From contig JAJKFH010000927.1 in assembly GCA_023333565.1 (NCBI GenBank), positions 930,001 to 994,000 of the forward strand: DNA of 64,000 nucleotides. Direction: 5' to 3'. A program made the position numbers and the translations under genes. The DNA is from Puffinus mauretanicus (lineage: Eukaryota; Chordata; Aves; Procellariiformes; Procellariidae). Of the stretch, positions 24,281 through 37,822 are shown in pieces (the stretch's first letter is position 1; each line of letters begins with the position of its first letter). The notes beneath the pieces were generated by a model that saw only the letters and a program-made list of their open reading frames with translations, ran no database searches and was not told the DNA's origin.

Positions 24281-26359
24281 ATACTAATTCTTCACATTCT
24301 CCTGCTGACTAATTTGGTTAGTTCTATCTCTTGGTAAGGCTGGCGGATGCAGACATTTATTTTCGACAGTAAAACAGTCCCTACAAAATTTTGCAGCTAA
24401 ATCACACTGTCAAAAAAAGCTATTGATCAGTGGACACTTTTTTTTTCCTTCTGGAACTAGAGGCAACAGTGGAAGAGGCTCCACAGATAAGCTGTCAAGG
24501 GAAATTCCTTTCTTCACAAATTAAGAAACAGCAGCTTGCTGGTCTCTAGTCCTGCCCGTGAGACAAGACCTTCCTCCACACCTCTGGCTCTACACCTCTT
24601 CCAGTTCCAGACCAGCTCTGCACATTGTACGTGGGCCCGTCACAATCTTCCCCATCATCCCTTCCCCAGTCCAGCTCTTCCTAGAAAGGACAGTTTATGC
24701 TAGAATAAGATACCCTAATTCAGAAAGTCATACAGTGGTGCGTGACATATAAATTCCCTGTTCCCAAGCACGATTCCTTCCTTTCTCTTTTTGCTCTATC
24801 TCCTTAGCAACACAGTACTGCTCAGCACTGAAGCCTCTACAGGAGAAAGAGGGAAGGTAACTATGATGAGAAGAGAATATATTCCTCAGCCATCTTTCTT
24901 ACCAGCTGTGGATTCTCCACTGTGGGATGTGTTTATTCCAGCTAAGTGTGCTCTTAGCTTGCCGTCAAAAAGGAAACCACGCGTGCGCACGCACACACAC
25001 ACAGAGGAATATATACCCCAATAGTCTGGCACTAAGCTGCTATCTCCTAAACACATATTTATGCAGAACAAGCGAGTGCCACTACCCTGTCATCCTCTTC
25101 CTCTTGGGGTGCTGAGGGCTTGCACTGTGTGAGGAACATAGCCCTAGCCTGTGTTTCTGAAGAGCATAATCCCTGGGGAATGCTAATAACCAGCATATCC
25201 CTGGTGTCTGGAAGGCACTAAGGACTTGTTCACCGCTTTCCGCACCACTTTAGCTGATTCCCCTTTCTCCCCTGCTGCCACCAAACCACACACCATTTGC
25301 AGTACATATGGTGCTACTCAAACCAGTGGTAGTTTGCCAGCTATAACTAACAATGTGATCTGGGGGTGTTGGGATAGGGCTGGGACAGCAGGAGAGGGGA
25401 ATCATATCTTTTTATCTCTTTTGTTTTAAAACTGACCTGTACACAGAGGACATTAATACCCCTTTGATGTCAGCCAGAAGGTCAGAGACACAAACGCATC
25501 TGAAAACAGCCTGGGAAGGGAATTGCAGCCAGACTGTGTGCACAACATTCCCCTTCTTTGCTATTTGAATCACCTCTTTCATGCTCTGATTGCCAAGGTA
25601 TGGCCTTCACCTCTCAACAACAACAGGCATATGTTTTGTGCTACATCAGTGTTGTTAAAAGTAGCTCCAAAAGGCTCCGTTAAGTTTAGCAAGCCAGGAT
25701 GTCTGAGGGAGTGACTACAACTCCTGTCAATAATGGTGGGTGCAATAAAGGGTAGCAGTTCAAATACAGAGAAACTGTTCTCCAGCTGGGAACCCTGGCT
25801 CAGGAAGGAGCATCTTTAACATTAAAAGTCTGCCTAAATAGCTAAGGACAGATTTAGGCACATGTTTCAGTGCTTGCTTGAAGTGACATCTGCAATAGGT
25901 GATAGTAGAGAGATCTGTGAATGAGAAAAGAAAAATAGTGGTATGGCAGAGTGGGCCAAAAGAAGAACAGGCACACTCTACAAGCTTGCAACAACTGACT
26001 GGGAGAGTAAAGACCAATCTGTCTCCTCCCACCACGCACAGATGGTATGTGCATGGAGTTTAACAGTGCACAATCCCCAGCACTCTTAACTTATTAATAA
26101 ATATTTTTCCTTCATCTACAGATTCAGCTGAAGCACAGAGAACACATTAGATGATTGCAGGAATATATCTCTTGACTGCAGTGACTGAGTTGGCTGCCAA
26201 AGAAAAAACCTAGGTAGGAAGGGATAATATGTAGAGGGAGAAGAATGAATACTTGACAAAGGGCTGAAAGAGACTGAGGAGCTGAAAATATTGATTGTAT
26301 TTCTTTAGATCTCTGCTAAAAATATTGTCTGTTCTGACACAGAAACCCTGGGGCTTTGT

Positions 26360-26378
26360 CTGTGTGTGTGTGTGTGTG
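26360..26378 (+). repeat. (TG)n microsatellite
   Basis: A short run of TG dinucleotides followed by degenerate TG-rich sequence. It lies about 80 bp before the solo LTR in KLF7 intron 3. Confidence 0.9.
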
Positions 26379-26460
26379 CTTGTGTTTGTGGGGCCAGGAT
26401 GGTTAGTTTGTTCTTCAGAGGAAAGAAAACAGAAAGGCAATGCTTTACATTTAAAACAGG

Positions 26461-27034
26461 TGTGCTGGTTTTGGCTGGGGTAGAGTTAATTTTCTTCACA
26501 GTAGCTAGGATGGGGCTATGTTTTGGATTTGTGCTGGAACAGTGTTGATAACACAGGGATGTTTTCGTTCCTGCTGAGCAGTGCTCACCCAGGAGCACTT
26601 GTCTGCTTCTCACCCCACCCCACCAGCGAGGAGGCTGGGGGGGCACAAGAAGTTGGGAGGGGACAGAGCCGGGACAGCTGACCCCAACTGACCAAAGGGA
26701 CATTCCATACCATATGACGTCATGCTCAGCATATAAAGCTGGGGGAAGAAGGAGGAAGGGGGGAGGACGTTCGGAGTGATGGTGTTTGTCTTCCCAAGTA
26801 ACCGTTATGCGTGAGGGAGCCCTGCTGTCCTGGAGATGGCTGAACACCTGCCTGCCGGTGGGAAGGAGTGAATGAATTCCTTGGTTTGCTTTGCTTGCGT
26901 GCGCGGCTTTTGCTTTACCTCAACCCACGAGTTTTCTCGCTTTTACTCTTCTGATTCTCTCCCCATCCCACCAGGGGGGGAGCGAGCAAGCGGCTGTGTG
27001 GGGCTTAGGTGCTGTGTGGGGTTAAGCCACGACA
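26461..27034 (+). mobile_element. Solo LTR of an ERVL-type endogenous retrovirus
   Basis: The element starts TGTGCTGGTTTTGGCTGGGG and ends GGGGTTAAGCCACGACA, so it has TG...CA termini. It is bracketed by a perfect 5-bp duplication ACAGG at 26456-26460 and 27035-27039. A 5-bp target-site duplication fits ERVL-type elements. The sequence matches, from memory, an LTR family common in non-passerine birds. A CRE (TGACGTCA) and a TATA box lie in the U3-like part. No AATAAA or ATTAAA is present on the + strand between the termini, so the usual LTR poly(A) signal seems to be missing, perhaps by a small deletion near 26920. No internal viral genes flank it, so it is a recombined solo copy. It sits in KLF7 intron 3, antisense to the gene. 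Confidence 0.92.
26715..26737 (+). promoter_or_regulatory. CRE plus TATA box in the LTR
   Basis: A perfect palindromic cAMP response element TGACGTCA at 26715-26722 is followed, 9 bp on, by TATAAA at 26732-26737. This is the core promoter of the solo LTR and would drive transcription on the + strand, antisense to KLF7. CREB/ATF proteins bind this motif (known). Whether this copy is active cannot be told from sequence. Confidence 0.75.
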
Positions 27035-28921
27035 ACAGGGAACATAACTGTTCTCCTTCACAGCGGTGCTTATACAAAAGCAGAACTCCAGAGGTCCCTA
27101 TTTGGCTTATCCTGTCCCTCATTCTGAGCAAACAAAAGATAATCCAAGAGGAAGCCCTCCGTGGGGGAAGGGGGACAGGAAGAGGGGAGACAAGGGGAGA
27201 AGAGCACTCAAGGAGATGAAGCTCTTGGAAAGGCAGGATGTGAAAATGATCGAATTTCCTTCCCATAAAAGGATGGGGTCCCTTGTTTATGTCCCACACA
27301 TCCTCTCTCCACGCATGTTCTCTGCTGGTCTGGTGTACCCAGAGGCTTCCTAGAGCCTTTATTGTATTACAAAATGTTTCCTTATCAGAGCAGAGAACCT
27401 TAGTGCTGCATTAAAAAGATGGGTAATTTTCTTAAGCCTCTTTTAAAAATATATATAAATAGGATTAGCTGGATAACATGTTCAGATGCAAGCACGTTAT
27501 TTGATTACTCAATAGTGGATCCAGGTTTCACCCAGGGCACTGCCAATCTCCAGCTCGGGGGGTGCGAGGGGGAGAAGTGCTCATTGTTCGATCCTGTCAG
27601 TGCTGTCAAGAGTCATTACAGGGGTAATTGCTTTTGCTCCACCCTAACTTTTTATCAGTTGGGATCGGGGATGGGGAGGAGGGTTTTCTCTTGGTTTTGT
27701 TTCTAAATTCAAAGAACGCAGGTTTCAAAAATGCTCAGCACCAAGCAAGGATGACCAGATTTTTCAGATGAGCTCATCATTCATTCAAGCAGCTGAAGTG
27801 GTGAGGACTGCAAAAAGGAATCGGCAGTGAGCGGCAGCAACCATGGCTCTCACTGGGAGCTGCTGGGGGCTCAGCTCGCCAGGCAAAACTGGCCCCTCAT
27901 TTCTGAGTGCCCAGAGGAGGACTGCTGCATGTCAGGCTCTTCAAGAACCCCGGCTCTGGGCACCTGTCAGGCTTTTAAAACTGGGCCCACACATAATGAA
28001 GGTGCAGAGTATTTCCCACATCAAATAATGTCAAGGGTGAGATTTAAAACTGTAGGAAAAGATTCGCTAATTAGCAGGAATGTGCAGAGATCACTGACCC
28101 TACTCAAAACAACCCCATGAACTTGAATTGTCAATGTGTCTAAAACACTCCTGTGCTTTTGAAAATGAAGCCCTTTGCTGTCTTCAGTTGACTCTCCCAT
28201 TTCATCTGGCAAAGCATGGAGCTCTGGACTCAGTGGTAAGAGAAGACAATGATCATACAGAAATTAAGTGCTTTTCTCCTAGACATTTCCTATAGATTTG
28301 TGGCACAACAGCCACACACGCTCCCCACCCCTGCAGTCGTACACCCACGTATTTGCGGGGCCCATCAGCTTCTGCTAACCGCTCTGCCAAAATGCAGGCA
28401 GACAGCAGTGGTGCTTGGGGTAGCCCTTGAAGCGGAGCGGAAAGAGGGAGCTCTGCCTTTGTGAGGGCACCAGGCTCATACAACCAGGAGATGGAAAGCT
28501 GTGGAGATGCTTTATTGAGAGGTCCAGCACTGAAGTGGTCTAGGGCCCTCTGGACTTCTTCTCTGCTTCGAGAGTATTAAGAACAGCTGCCCTATGGACC
28601 AAATCCTGTGCCCACAACAGACACTGGCAGGTTTCAGTCAGACCTACACCTGGTCCCACAACTTTCTCTGTGCTGCAGGATGGAAACAGGTTAGGCTATT
28701 TAGGAAGTATTCCCCCTCTGCCAGTCCACCTGGCCATTGAGGTAAAGGGGACAGGGGCAGAGTGGAGGGTCCCTCCCTGGCTCGGGGATCAAGGCAGTGG
28801 TACAGGAGGCCAGAAGGGGCCCCTCTGCCAGGAGCCAGGTCTCTTGTCTCGGGAAGCTGGAACTCCATGCCACTCACAAAGTCCACATGTTGCTTGAACA
28901 CCGTGTTAGGAGACTGCATTA

Positions 28922-29086
<165 letters not shown>

Positions 29087-32000
29087 TTACTGAGCACTCA
29101 CCTTGCAAGCCCTGTGTCCTCCCACCTCACCTCTGTCCTGCTTGGGCAGGTTAGCCCATCACACAATTCATGGCCAGTGTAGGATGGAAACAACTTAGGG
29201 CTTATGATGCATTGTACTGAGGATGGATCCAGCCCAGATTTTACCACCGCCAAAATTCTTGCACAACCTTATTTCCCATTTCTAACAAAACCAGTCAATT
29301 ACTCTTCAAAGAAGCCTTCAGAACGTCCCCAAATGCCTGTCCTGCTGTGTGGCTGGAGCCTGATTTTCAGTCAGCTTTTCAGCTCACTCTGTCCTTGCCA
29401 GATAAATTACTGTGGTACCTGTGAGTGGCTGTGCTAACACTTGAACACGCTGCGGGTGTGCACCACTCCAGAGTGACCACCACCACTGCATCGCATACTT
29501 TAGCCCGGCTGCCATTTAACCCTCGTGTGGCCGGAGTCACATCTGTTCCCCTCAAGCTTTCATGCCCACTGCCCCCCCAGGACTGCACCTTCTTTAGTCG
29601 CTTCTGACAACAAAAACTGTTCCTTGGTTCAAGAAATTGTGTGTCAGGACAGTGAGTGTGACAGGAGAAACGTTTTCTTCTTTAAATCATCTGGTCCTTC
29701 AGGCTTTTTGCACTACACCTTTATCAGCTGTTATTCTGTCCCGAAATATTAACCATACCATTGAAGGCAGTGAAACGGTGCAGTGATAAGACAGGAGAGA
29801 TTCTGGTCTGCTGTGTTCACATTTACCTATCTTCTAACACAAACCAGTCTCTGCGGATCAAAGTCTCCCATGGTGTAACATCCGTGGAGTCATTAACACC
29901 TTCTGATGGAGAATTCCAAGGTCTCATGCCTCTCCCCTTTTCTTATGCAGTGCACATGTATTCGTGTGCATGCAAATTTATCATCTTCCCCCAGAACAAA
30001 TGCTCCAGTGCATCTCCTCCTATATAAACTCCATGTCACTATTCCCCACGCAGTCAGCACCGTATGGATGCATTTGAAGGGGAGGGAGTTGGGATAAAAC
30101 ACAGACAAGAAATCACTTGCACTACCAAGCTTCTAAGCTGGGAATTATAAACAGAGAAGGGATTAGTACTTACTTATTTATTCTTAAAATTGCTAAGAAA
30201 GTGATCTTAAAAATCCTGCCACTGACCAAACTGAAGTTGCAGTCACGTGAAACAATCACTTGGCCACAGCAGACAAATTTCTAAGCGCAGAGACGCAGAT
30301 TTCTATATTTAGCATGTCTATTCAGCAAGTAAAGGAGTGAGATCTGATTATGGGAGACCTCTGTATTTCAAGGTGACAAATTGGAGAGGCCAAAAGAGCA
30401 AGAAAAGTGAAGAGGGCAAGAGAATTGCATCAAAATACATGAAAAAAAGAGTTGTTCTCTGGTGAGTGAGTTTCTGCAGACTTCTTATGGCACAGGCAGC
30501 TCTGTTGCACAGTGGTCATCCGCCCCAGGGAGAACAGCAGAGTGGGCTGAGATGTTAACTAGAGTTGAGCCATTTTACTGGCCTCTGAGAAGTTTCTTTG
30601 GCTCAATAGCTCAATTAAAGGATTCATTGGGGTGAAGCAATGAAGAGGGGGCAGCAGCCAGCAAGACTTCACCAAAATATCCATTTGTCCCTCAGTCCCT
30701 GAATGCAGAAAGGCCAGCCTGGATGTCTCTGTTGTGTGCCACAGTCCGCCATGGGAAAATGCCCAACAGGACAATGGACTGAGCCAACAATAATACCACC
30801 CCACTTAGATTCTGCCTGCCTGGTCATCTCTGCAGACTTGCCTTTTGTTCTTTTTTTCTTTTAACAGGAAAAAAAAAAAAGGCAAGAAACTTCTTGTTAG
30901 TGAGCCAAGTGCTGGTGTCTTGTTTCTGGGCTGGTTACTCAACTGTAATTCAAACACTGTCATCAGTGCTGACCCCAGACACTAGAGCTGCAGTTGCAGC
31001 CTTCTCCACCCCCAGCCCTTGACATCCTACCCAGCATACTGCATCTGCTCTCCCCTTCTCAGGGAAAAGGGATTTCCCCAGCCGTGGTCATGTCTATGGT
31101 GGTGCACCGGTTTTGCCTGAACAGTTCATGCATTATTTTTAAAAGCTGTCAGTAAACAAGCCTTGATGATAATTCAGCTTCCTCGGTTCTCTGACGCTCT
31201 CTAGTGCCTACCTTAGAGTGGAGACAGCAAGGCAGACAAACCGCCCTGCAGCGTATGTTTGCTACACATGCTGCAAAGCAAATGCAGAAGACAACTGCTC
31301 AGCCAAATCTGGCAGGTACAGCCAGCCTGAAGGATACAGTCGCCTACAGAGAAGAAGGGTGAAGGAAAAACATCCTAGGCTTTCTGTGAAACAAGCGCTA
31401 TTAGGACTGAAGCCGAGTTTGGCTTGTTAACATTTGTCAAGAGCTTTGAAAATGTACAGTGCTATATATAGGTTACGAGAGACAGAAATGCCAAGCATGA
31501 TTACTGGTAAACCCATGGGATGCCACATATCTCTGTTACTTGCTGCAGGGGCTCCTCTCTCAAGTGTTCCTGGTCTGGCCTTGCACAGCCCTGAGCTGAG
31601 TTTTGTTTTCAGATGCTTTTCCTCTGTAACCCAAGCCCCGATCCACAAAATGTCAGACAGTGCCTCTTTGTGCTCCAGACAGCAGGCTGGCATACAGTGC
31701 TCTGCGTGGCACAAGATAAATGCAAAGGCGCACGGTGACCTTTAAAGCCATGTCAGATGGCTCCTTGACCCAGAGACCTCAAAGAGGTTAGATTTGCCGC
31801 CCTCCTGCAGCTACTCAAAAACATAAGAGGGCAGGAGGAGAGAGACCTCCATATCTCTGCACGTGAAGACTAAAAACAAACTGCTCCTTTAATGGCTGCT
31901 TTCACCTTACCCGCAGATGAAATGAAAGCGTATTTTGCCGAGGTGTACGTATGTAGGAAGCATGGAAATGGAGAAGTGGGGGAGGGTCCTCCTACCTCAC

Positions 32001-35000
32001 TACGGGCAATGGCAGGGAGAAGAAATGGGAAGGATCCTTTCCACATGCCAGGCTGCTCTTCTGTTGTTGTAGAGGATTAGCGAGAATAAAAGGATAGATG
32101 GTAAAATCCTCCTCTGCTGAAGGCAATGGCAAAACTCCCACTCACTTCTACAGGGCCAGGATCTCCTCCTTTTTAACAAATTAATTATGAGCTTCAAAAT
32201 CCAATTAAAAATAGGAACATCACGGAGCTGTGCCACACTGACTTTTTTCAGGCTCTAATTCCTGAAAATTAATAACTGCACTTAAAACTCGTGCCTGCAA
32301 GCTGCTGCCAGGAAGGAGGCTCTACTCCTTAAGTCACCTTTACTCAACACAAGGATTGTGCAGTGCTTAAACAAATCCATAAATCCACATTTATACAAAC
32401 GCACTCAATGGAGGAGCCAATGCACATCCAAAAAGAAGCTGATACCCCGATATGCAGCTGTTAAATACTCAGCTGTTACAGTTCAGAAGGTGCTCCACAC
32501 CGTGGGGCTGGTTCAGCTTTCACACATCCACAAACGCACCTGGGAAGGGCAGGCAGCCAGCAACGCAGACACACGTTCAAGCAGTGAATTATGCAATTTT
32601 CTGAGATAAGCACTAGTGTTAAAACAATGTACCATTTGTTTATGGAAAATCTTCTAGAACGGACCCAGAATAGTGGCTTTCAGCTTTTCTAATTTTTTCC
32701 CTGGCAGGTGGAGACCGCTACGTAGTGATTTCAAGCTTACTGACCACACTCCAGTTTCCTTGGGCAGCACGTGCATCAGAGAGCAGTGCAGCGCAGTAAA
32801 GGCGAGCTGTTGAGTGAAACAGTGGGTATGCAGGACCCCAGAGCCACACTGCATGCATTTGAAGGGTGTTATTTCTGGCTAGCCGCAGCCTGGTCCTGTG
32901 GCCTGAACCCATCCGTAGGTGAAGCGTGCCAGCTGTGCACTTGCAGAGCACCTCCCGGGACAGGCCATCCAAAACCACGTGTGTGCTCTGGCCAGGCTGA
33001 ACCAAAGCACAGTGATGGGGGCAACCAGAAGACTCACCTCAAAAGAGGACGCTTGATCACCAGAAAACACTCACATAGACGCATCCTCAGTTGCCTGCTG
33101 AGGATCCCCGAGAAGCAGCCCGCGCGTGCCTGCAAGCGCACAGAGCGCTGTGCTGAAACCTACTGATTTCGAAGGACCTTATAATCAGAAAAGCTAGTGG
33201 TACAGAAATGCTGTTAGCCCTTCAGATATGCTTTAGGGTTTCAGTCCATCATGACTGCATACTCCTGTGAAGCAGTCTCTCTTCATTGTGGCTCTGTCCT
33301 GCCATTTTAATCTTTTTATCTTCCTGGAGCATATTGTCATACCCTGAGACTGGGATGCTTGGGGAATAGGCTCTCTGTTCCACTTCTTTTTATGGCACCT
33401 CATAAACCTAGCTCTTCTTCTAAAAGTACCTCCAAAGCACACTTCAGTACAGTCTGGCCCTCCATCCTCCTTGTTTCATCCAACCTGGTCCAATCTGGTA
33501 ACTGGAGGGCAAAGACCTCTGCAAATTTATGGGAAACATGCAATAGTGAAGCTAGAATTTATGAGTCAAAACAAAAATCCATCAGACTTTGAGACTTTGG
33601 CAGCCCTGAAATGGGGTCACTATTCCTTTGGTGACTAAGACAAATGCAGGACTCTAAATATTAGGCACCTACTTATAAAAATAAACAAATGATTGGTATA
33701 GCTTTCTCTTGAAAGCCAAAAATTTATCATTTGAAAATATGAAAGAGCCAAGCACACAATCCTAGCAACACTGCTGTGGTAAACACACACCAGACTCCCA
33801 GCAAAACATGATTGATAGAGCTGGGCTGGTTCTATGACGGAGACACCGCAGTGGTCCCTGAGACTTCTCCTTCCATTTTCCAGCCTCAGGCAGTCTTGGT
33901 GATTTTCATCTCATGCAACTTTAGATATTGAAAGCCATCATCTGAAATAGCCACCTAGGGCTCTTTTTCAAGTTAATGGAGATGCAAAGGCATGTGCGGA
34001 GTGTGACACATCAGACTCTGGTCAGACTGGAATCGGAGGAGAATTTCTCTCCTTTGATGGTACAGGGGGCTAGGCAAGCAGCTCAGCTGCAGGCAGCTGT
34101 ATCTTTGCTCTCCAGGCACAAAACAGAGAACATCAGGTCTTCTCTCCAACACATACTTAGATTGTAAACCCTATATAAGCCTTCGCAATAAATATTCCCT
34201 CACAAAACACAGCAGTGGGGATGTTGTCTCTTCTCAAAATCCAGAGACCCCCTGTCCTTGCCACCTACATTCCCCGCAGGCACCCTCGAGGTCCCGGGGA
34301 TATTTCTTTTGTACAAGGAATAAGGCAGGATTTGCTACAGACATCTCACAGTAGCTGTTTCAACAGAGAGTGATTAGTAGAAACATTAGGTTACAGGACA
34401 CAGAGGTACATACCCGAGATCAGCTGAGGACACTGTCATGACCACAAAACTACAGCACTCAGTGGACGCTGGGTATATTACACATCTTATATCTGCATTA
34501 TTTATTGCCAACCCCAAGGGTTAAAAAGTCACGAGTCCAGTCTCCCATAGAAATAACGAGATTTTAAAGAAGAAAATAATAATATTTAGAGATCATTTGC
34601 CTTCTGCTTTGTAGATAACCTAGGGCCATGATTTTAAACTACTCTTTGCAGCCCTGCAGGCTAGAAACATTTATTAGAAAATACAGAGAAAGGAGTTTCC
34701 TCTCCAGTCCCTGGATTTCAAGAATAGGGACTTCAAGAAGAAAACCCTCCAGATTTTGGGATGTGCATGATAAGACCACAGAGTTGGCAATGCTGTGGGA
34801 TGAAATTCTGGCTCCATCTAAGTCATTAGAAAAATGCCCATTGAGGCTTGAGTTTCACCCTGTATCTTTACAGAATTAAAAGTAAACAAAGATATTATGC
34901 TAATCCATCTGTGCCTATTTCCTTATCCCTCCCCTGCACCCCACCTTAAACACCACACCACAAACATATGTTGATTACAGTGCACTTAGTAAAATAATCA

Positions 35001-36012
35001 AGTAGTTTAAGCCCCCAGTCCTGCAATGAACTTCAGAGGAGAATCATAGATCAAAATCCCTGCTGGTATCTCTCCATGCTAAAACGTGGTACAGTCACAG
35101 GACTCCTTTTGTCAGTATGACTGATTTAGCCAAAAAAGCTTAAAGAAACTGAAGGGAAAAAAAAAAATCCTGTCTGTATGCACATTTTGAAGGCCATTCA
35201 AGTAAGACATTTGTTGCACTATGTTTTAAGAGCTCCTTAATATCATGTTACGTAACTACACAAAACTAGCATGCAAAAGTGTCTTTAAGAAAACAACAGA
35301 AACACTCCCTTAAAAATCACCACGTGTTCTAATCCACCGTGAATTATTTACATATAGTTTCAGGATCCAAAAAAAAAGTTTTATGAAAGAAACACAAAAC
35401 ATTTCCTTCCTTTTTAAAATCTGTGATTTTAAAACTGTTCAAAATGAAACTAGTTCTAAAAGCCTCAATGTCTAAAAATATGTATTGAAAGACAGCTTTA
35501 GCTACACTTGCTCCAAGACTGGTGTTCCTGGAGAACCAGACAGACTGCAAATTACAACTGAAAAAGGAATTAAAAGCAAGATATCTCGCCTGGATTTCTC
35601 CTACAAGGAAGCTCTGGAGACCTGAGCCGTGCAAAGAAATGTGTGAAGAATCAAGTAGTGCCACTGGCTTTTTAAGAGAGTGTTTTAGTAACGTTCCTCG
35701 CCACCCTTTCTGAGAAATCCTTTTGGGACCTGCTGTTCCCAGGCTGGTGACTGGGACCATGCCATCGCAGCTAGCAGTGGTGTCACTGCGGGACGACCCA
35801 AGGCATCCTTCAGAGGCCTGTGCCCATGGGGATGTCATCGTTGCAGACGCAAGTCGCTCAGAAATACCAGAAGCCGGTGCAGTTTTTGGTGAGAAGCAGG
35901 CCCCCAGATCGCCTTGCAGAGAAACGCCAGGCAGGCATTCATATTTGCAGTTTATTACGAAAGTCTGCCACAGCACAATGGGATGCCTAATGTGGAACAT
36001 CACATTAACAAT

Positions 36013-36080
36013 ATTTTATATTTATGTAGCACTCTTCATCTCCAAGGGTCCCTGAGAGCTTTACAAGCTACATACATGGC
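36013..36080 (+). repeat. Possible ancient interspersed repeat
   Basis: The words TTATATTTATGTAGCACTCTTCATCTCCAAGGGT and GAGAGCTTTACAAGCTACAT resemble an old amniote repeat with 'tttatatagcgcctttcatc...caaagcgctttacaaa'. The match is from memory and degenerate, and no family name is given. Confidence 0.35.
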
Positions 36081-37419
36081 ATACCAATGAAGCCGAGCCA
36101 TAATTCTTCTAATTAGCTGAACATGAGCACACAGCACATGGCACAACAGAAAATGTTACCGGTCACTCCTCTCTTCCTATGGAAAGAGCTACGTGATATT
36201 TAATAGAAGCATGCTGCAGAAAGACATTCATTTTTAAGGACTCCTGAAAAAATGATATCTAACCAGACAGGTCTCCTTAACACCCATGCCTGTCCTCCCT
36301 CATTATATATGCACACTTCGTCAAATATGAGACACAGAAGAGGAGTAGCCCAAGACCTGCTGCTTGTTAAATATCCCCACTTTCACACTAGATTCAGCAA
36401 GTTACCATCACATGGCTCAGGCAGCTGCTCTGCTGGTGAGGTTACAGAAAAGCTCGTGAGCAGCTGCAGTTCAGCAACAACAACATCACCTCTTTTTAAG
36501 ATTAATAAGTTCATTTCTTTAGCAAAAAGGAAGAGCAGGCTATTTAATACACACATCCTCTGGAGATCAATGCTAACATCTAAGCGTATGTGCGTGCAAG
36601 CCATCAACCAGTAAAACTAATTACAAAAATCAATTTCAGATACTTTTCTGAGCCTTTCATTCCTCAATATACTCCTAATTGATTTTTGTTGGAGAATAGA
36701 AAGCCTAATTCTTATTTTTATTATTACAAAGGAATGCAAGGGGGGGGCAGTGGTCAGTGCTTAAGCAGCTCACCAATGCTTTCTACCCAAAAAGAGAAAA
36801 AAGAAAAAAAAAAGGCATTTTATTCACAGTTTTGCCACCTGCTGGAAAGATGGAAAAGCCTTTGAAAGGGTGACAAAGCACAAGAGAAAAGCTGGCAGGA
36901 GACAGTACAGGGCAGAAGAGGAATGTGACAGGATTGTGAAATACACAATGTGAGAAGGTTGTACCTATTTTTAGATGGGCAGGGATGATCAAGTGTAAAA
37001 GCAGTACATTTCCATGAACGATGTACAGCTCCTTTCATCCAAAAAGGTCAGCAGTGCCCTCATAGAGAGATGGCTCTGATCATGTCTATATTAGAGATTG
37101 GGGAAAAGAGGTTAAGAACCAGACCCAATGTCCAATCAGTCTTTCTACAAACTTCAAAGCTCCGGATTAGTCCCTAAGGACCTTGCCAAAGCTTGTCTAC
37201 CGAGCCAGCAGCAGTCTTCAGCATGTAGCCATTCAGGACACGAAACGAAATGAATTTTTGCAGCATTATGTCTTACACACAGACAAGCACCTAACACACA
37301 TGCACAAAGCCCACTTGCCTAGCTGAAAAGCAGAGAAAAGCAAAGCATGTAGCAACATTCAAAGAAATGGAAATTTTCCATTTTCTACTCAAGAGGATGC
37401 GCTTAACGAATGCCGTTTG

Positions 37420-37740
37420 CCATACACGCCGAGCACTGAAGGTGGGGAGGAACGCCATGCTTTATCTCCCCGGGTCATGCAAGACTCCCATCGAGAGCGA
37501 TAAAGCCTTCAAAACACCGCTCCCCTTTCAAACCCCTTCTCCACAGCTCCTCTCCGAAGGAAGGTCCTGGCTGGCGGGGAGCGGGGCCGGGGGACGGATG
37601 CCGGCGCCAGCCCGGGCGCACAACCTGCGCTTCTGCCCCGTTAATTGCCGGCACATCCTCCCCCAGCCCCGGGCCCTGGGGACAGCAGCAGAGCGGCAGG
37701 CCCAGGCGGGCACCCGGCAGCAACACCGGCAGCAAAACTA
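37420..37740. promoter_or_regulatory. Intragenic CpG island in KLF7 intron 2
   Basis: A dense cluster of CpG (for example GGGGCCGGGGGACGGATG and CCGGCGCCAGCCCGGGCGC) in GC-rich sequence, standing out from AT-rich intron on both sides. No CDS with a recognisable domain begins here; overlapping long frames on both strands are expected in stop-poor GC-rich DNA. It could be an alternative KLF7 promoter, the promoter of an intronic noncoding transcript, or an enhancer-associated island. The adjacent RFX-like site at 37823-37835 supports a regulatory reading. Confidence 0.5.
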
Positions 37741-37786
37741 CCCAATTAAGCCTCCAGAATAAGTGAGTGAGGGGGGGAGAAAAACT

Positions 37787-37809
37787 AAAAAAAAAAAAAA
37801 AAAAAAAAA
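37787..37809 (+). repeat. A23 homopolymer
   Basis: 23 consecutive A residues between the CpG island and the X-box-like site. No retroposed gene body or target-site duplication was recognised beside it, so it is treated as a simple repeat. Its length is prone to slippage and sequencing error. Confidence 0.9.
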
Positions 37810-37822
37810 GAAAAAGGATGGA

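Noticed and set aside
26305..26847. 180-codon minus-strand open frame
   Set aside because: Most of it is the antisense of the solo LTR plus the TG microsatellite (seen as a TH-repeat in the protein); it is a repeat artefact.
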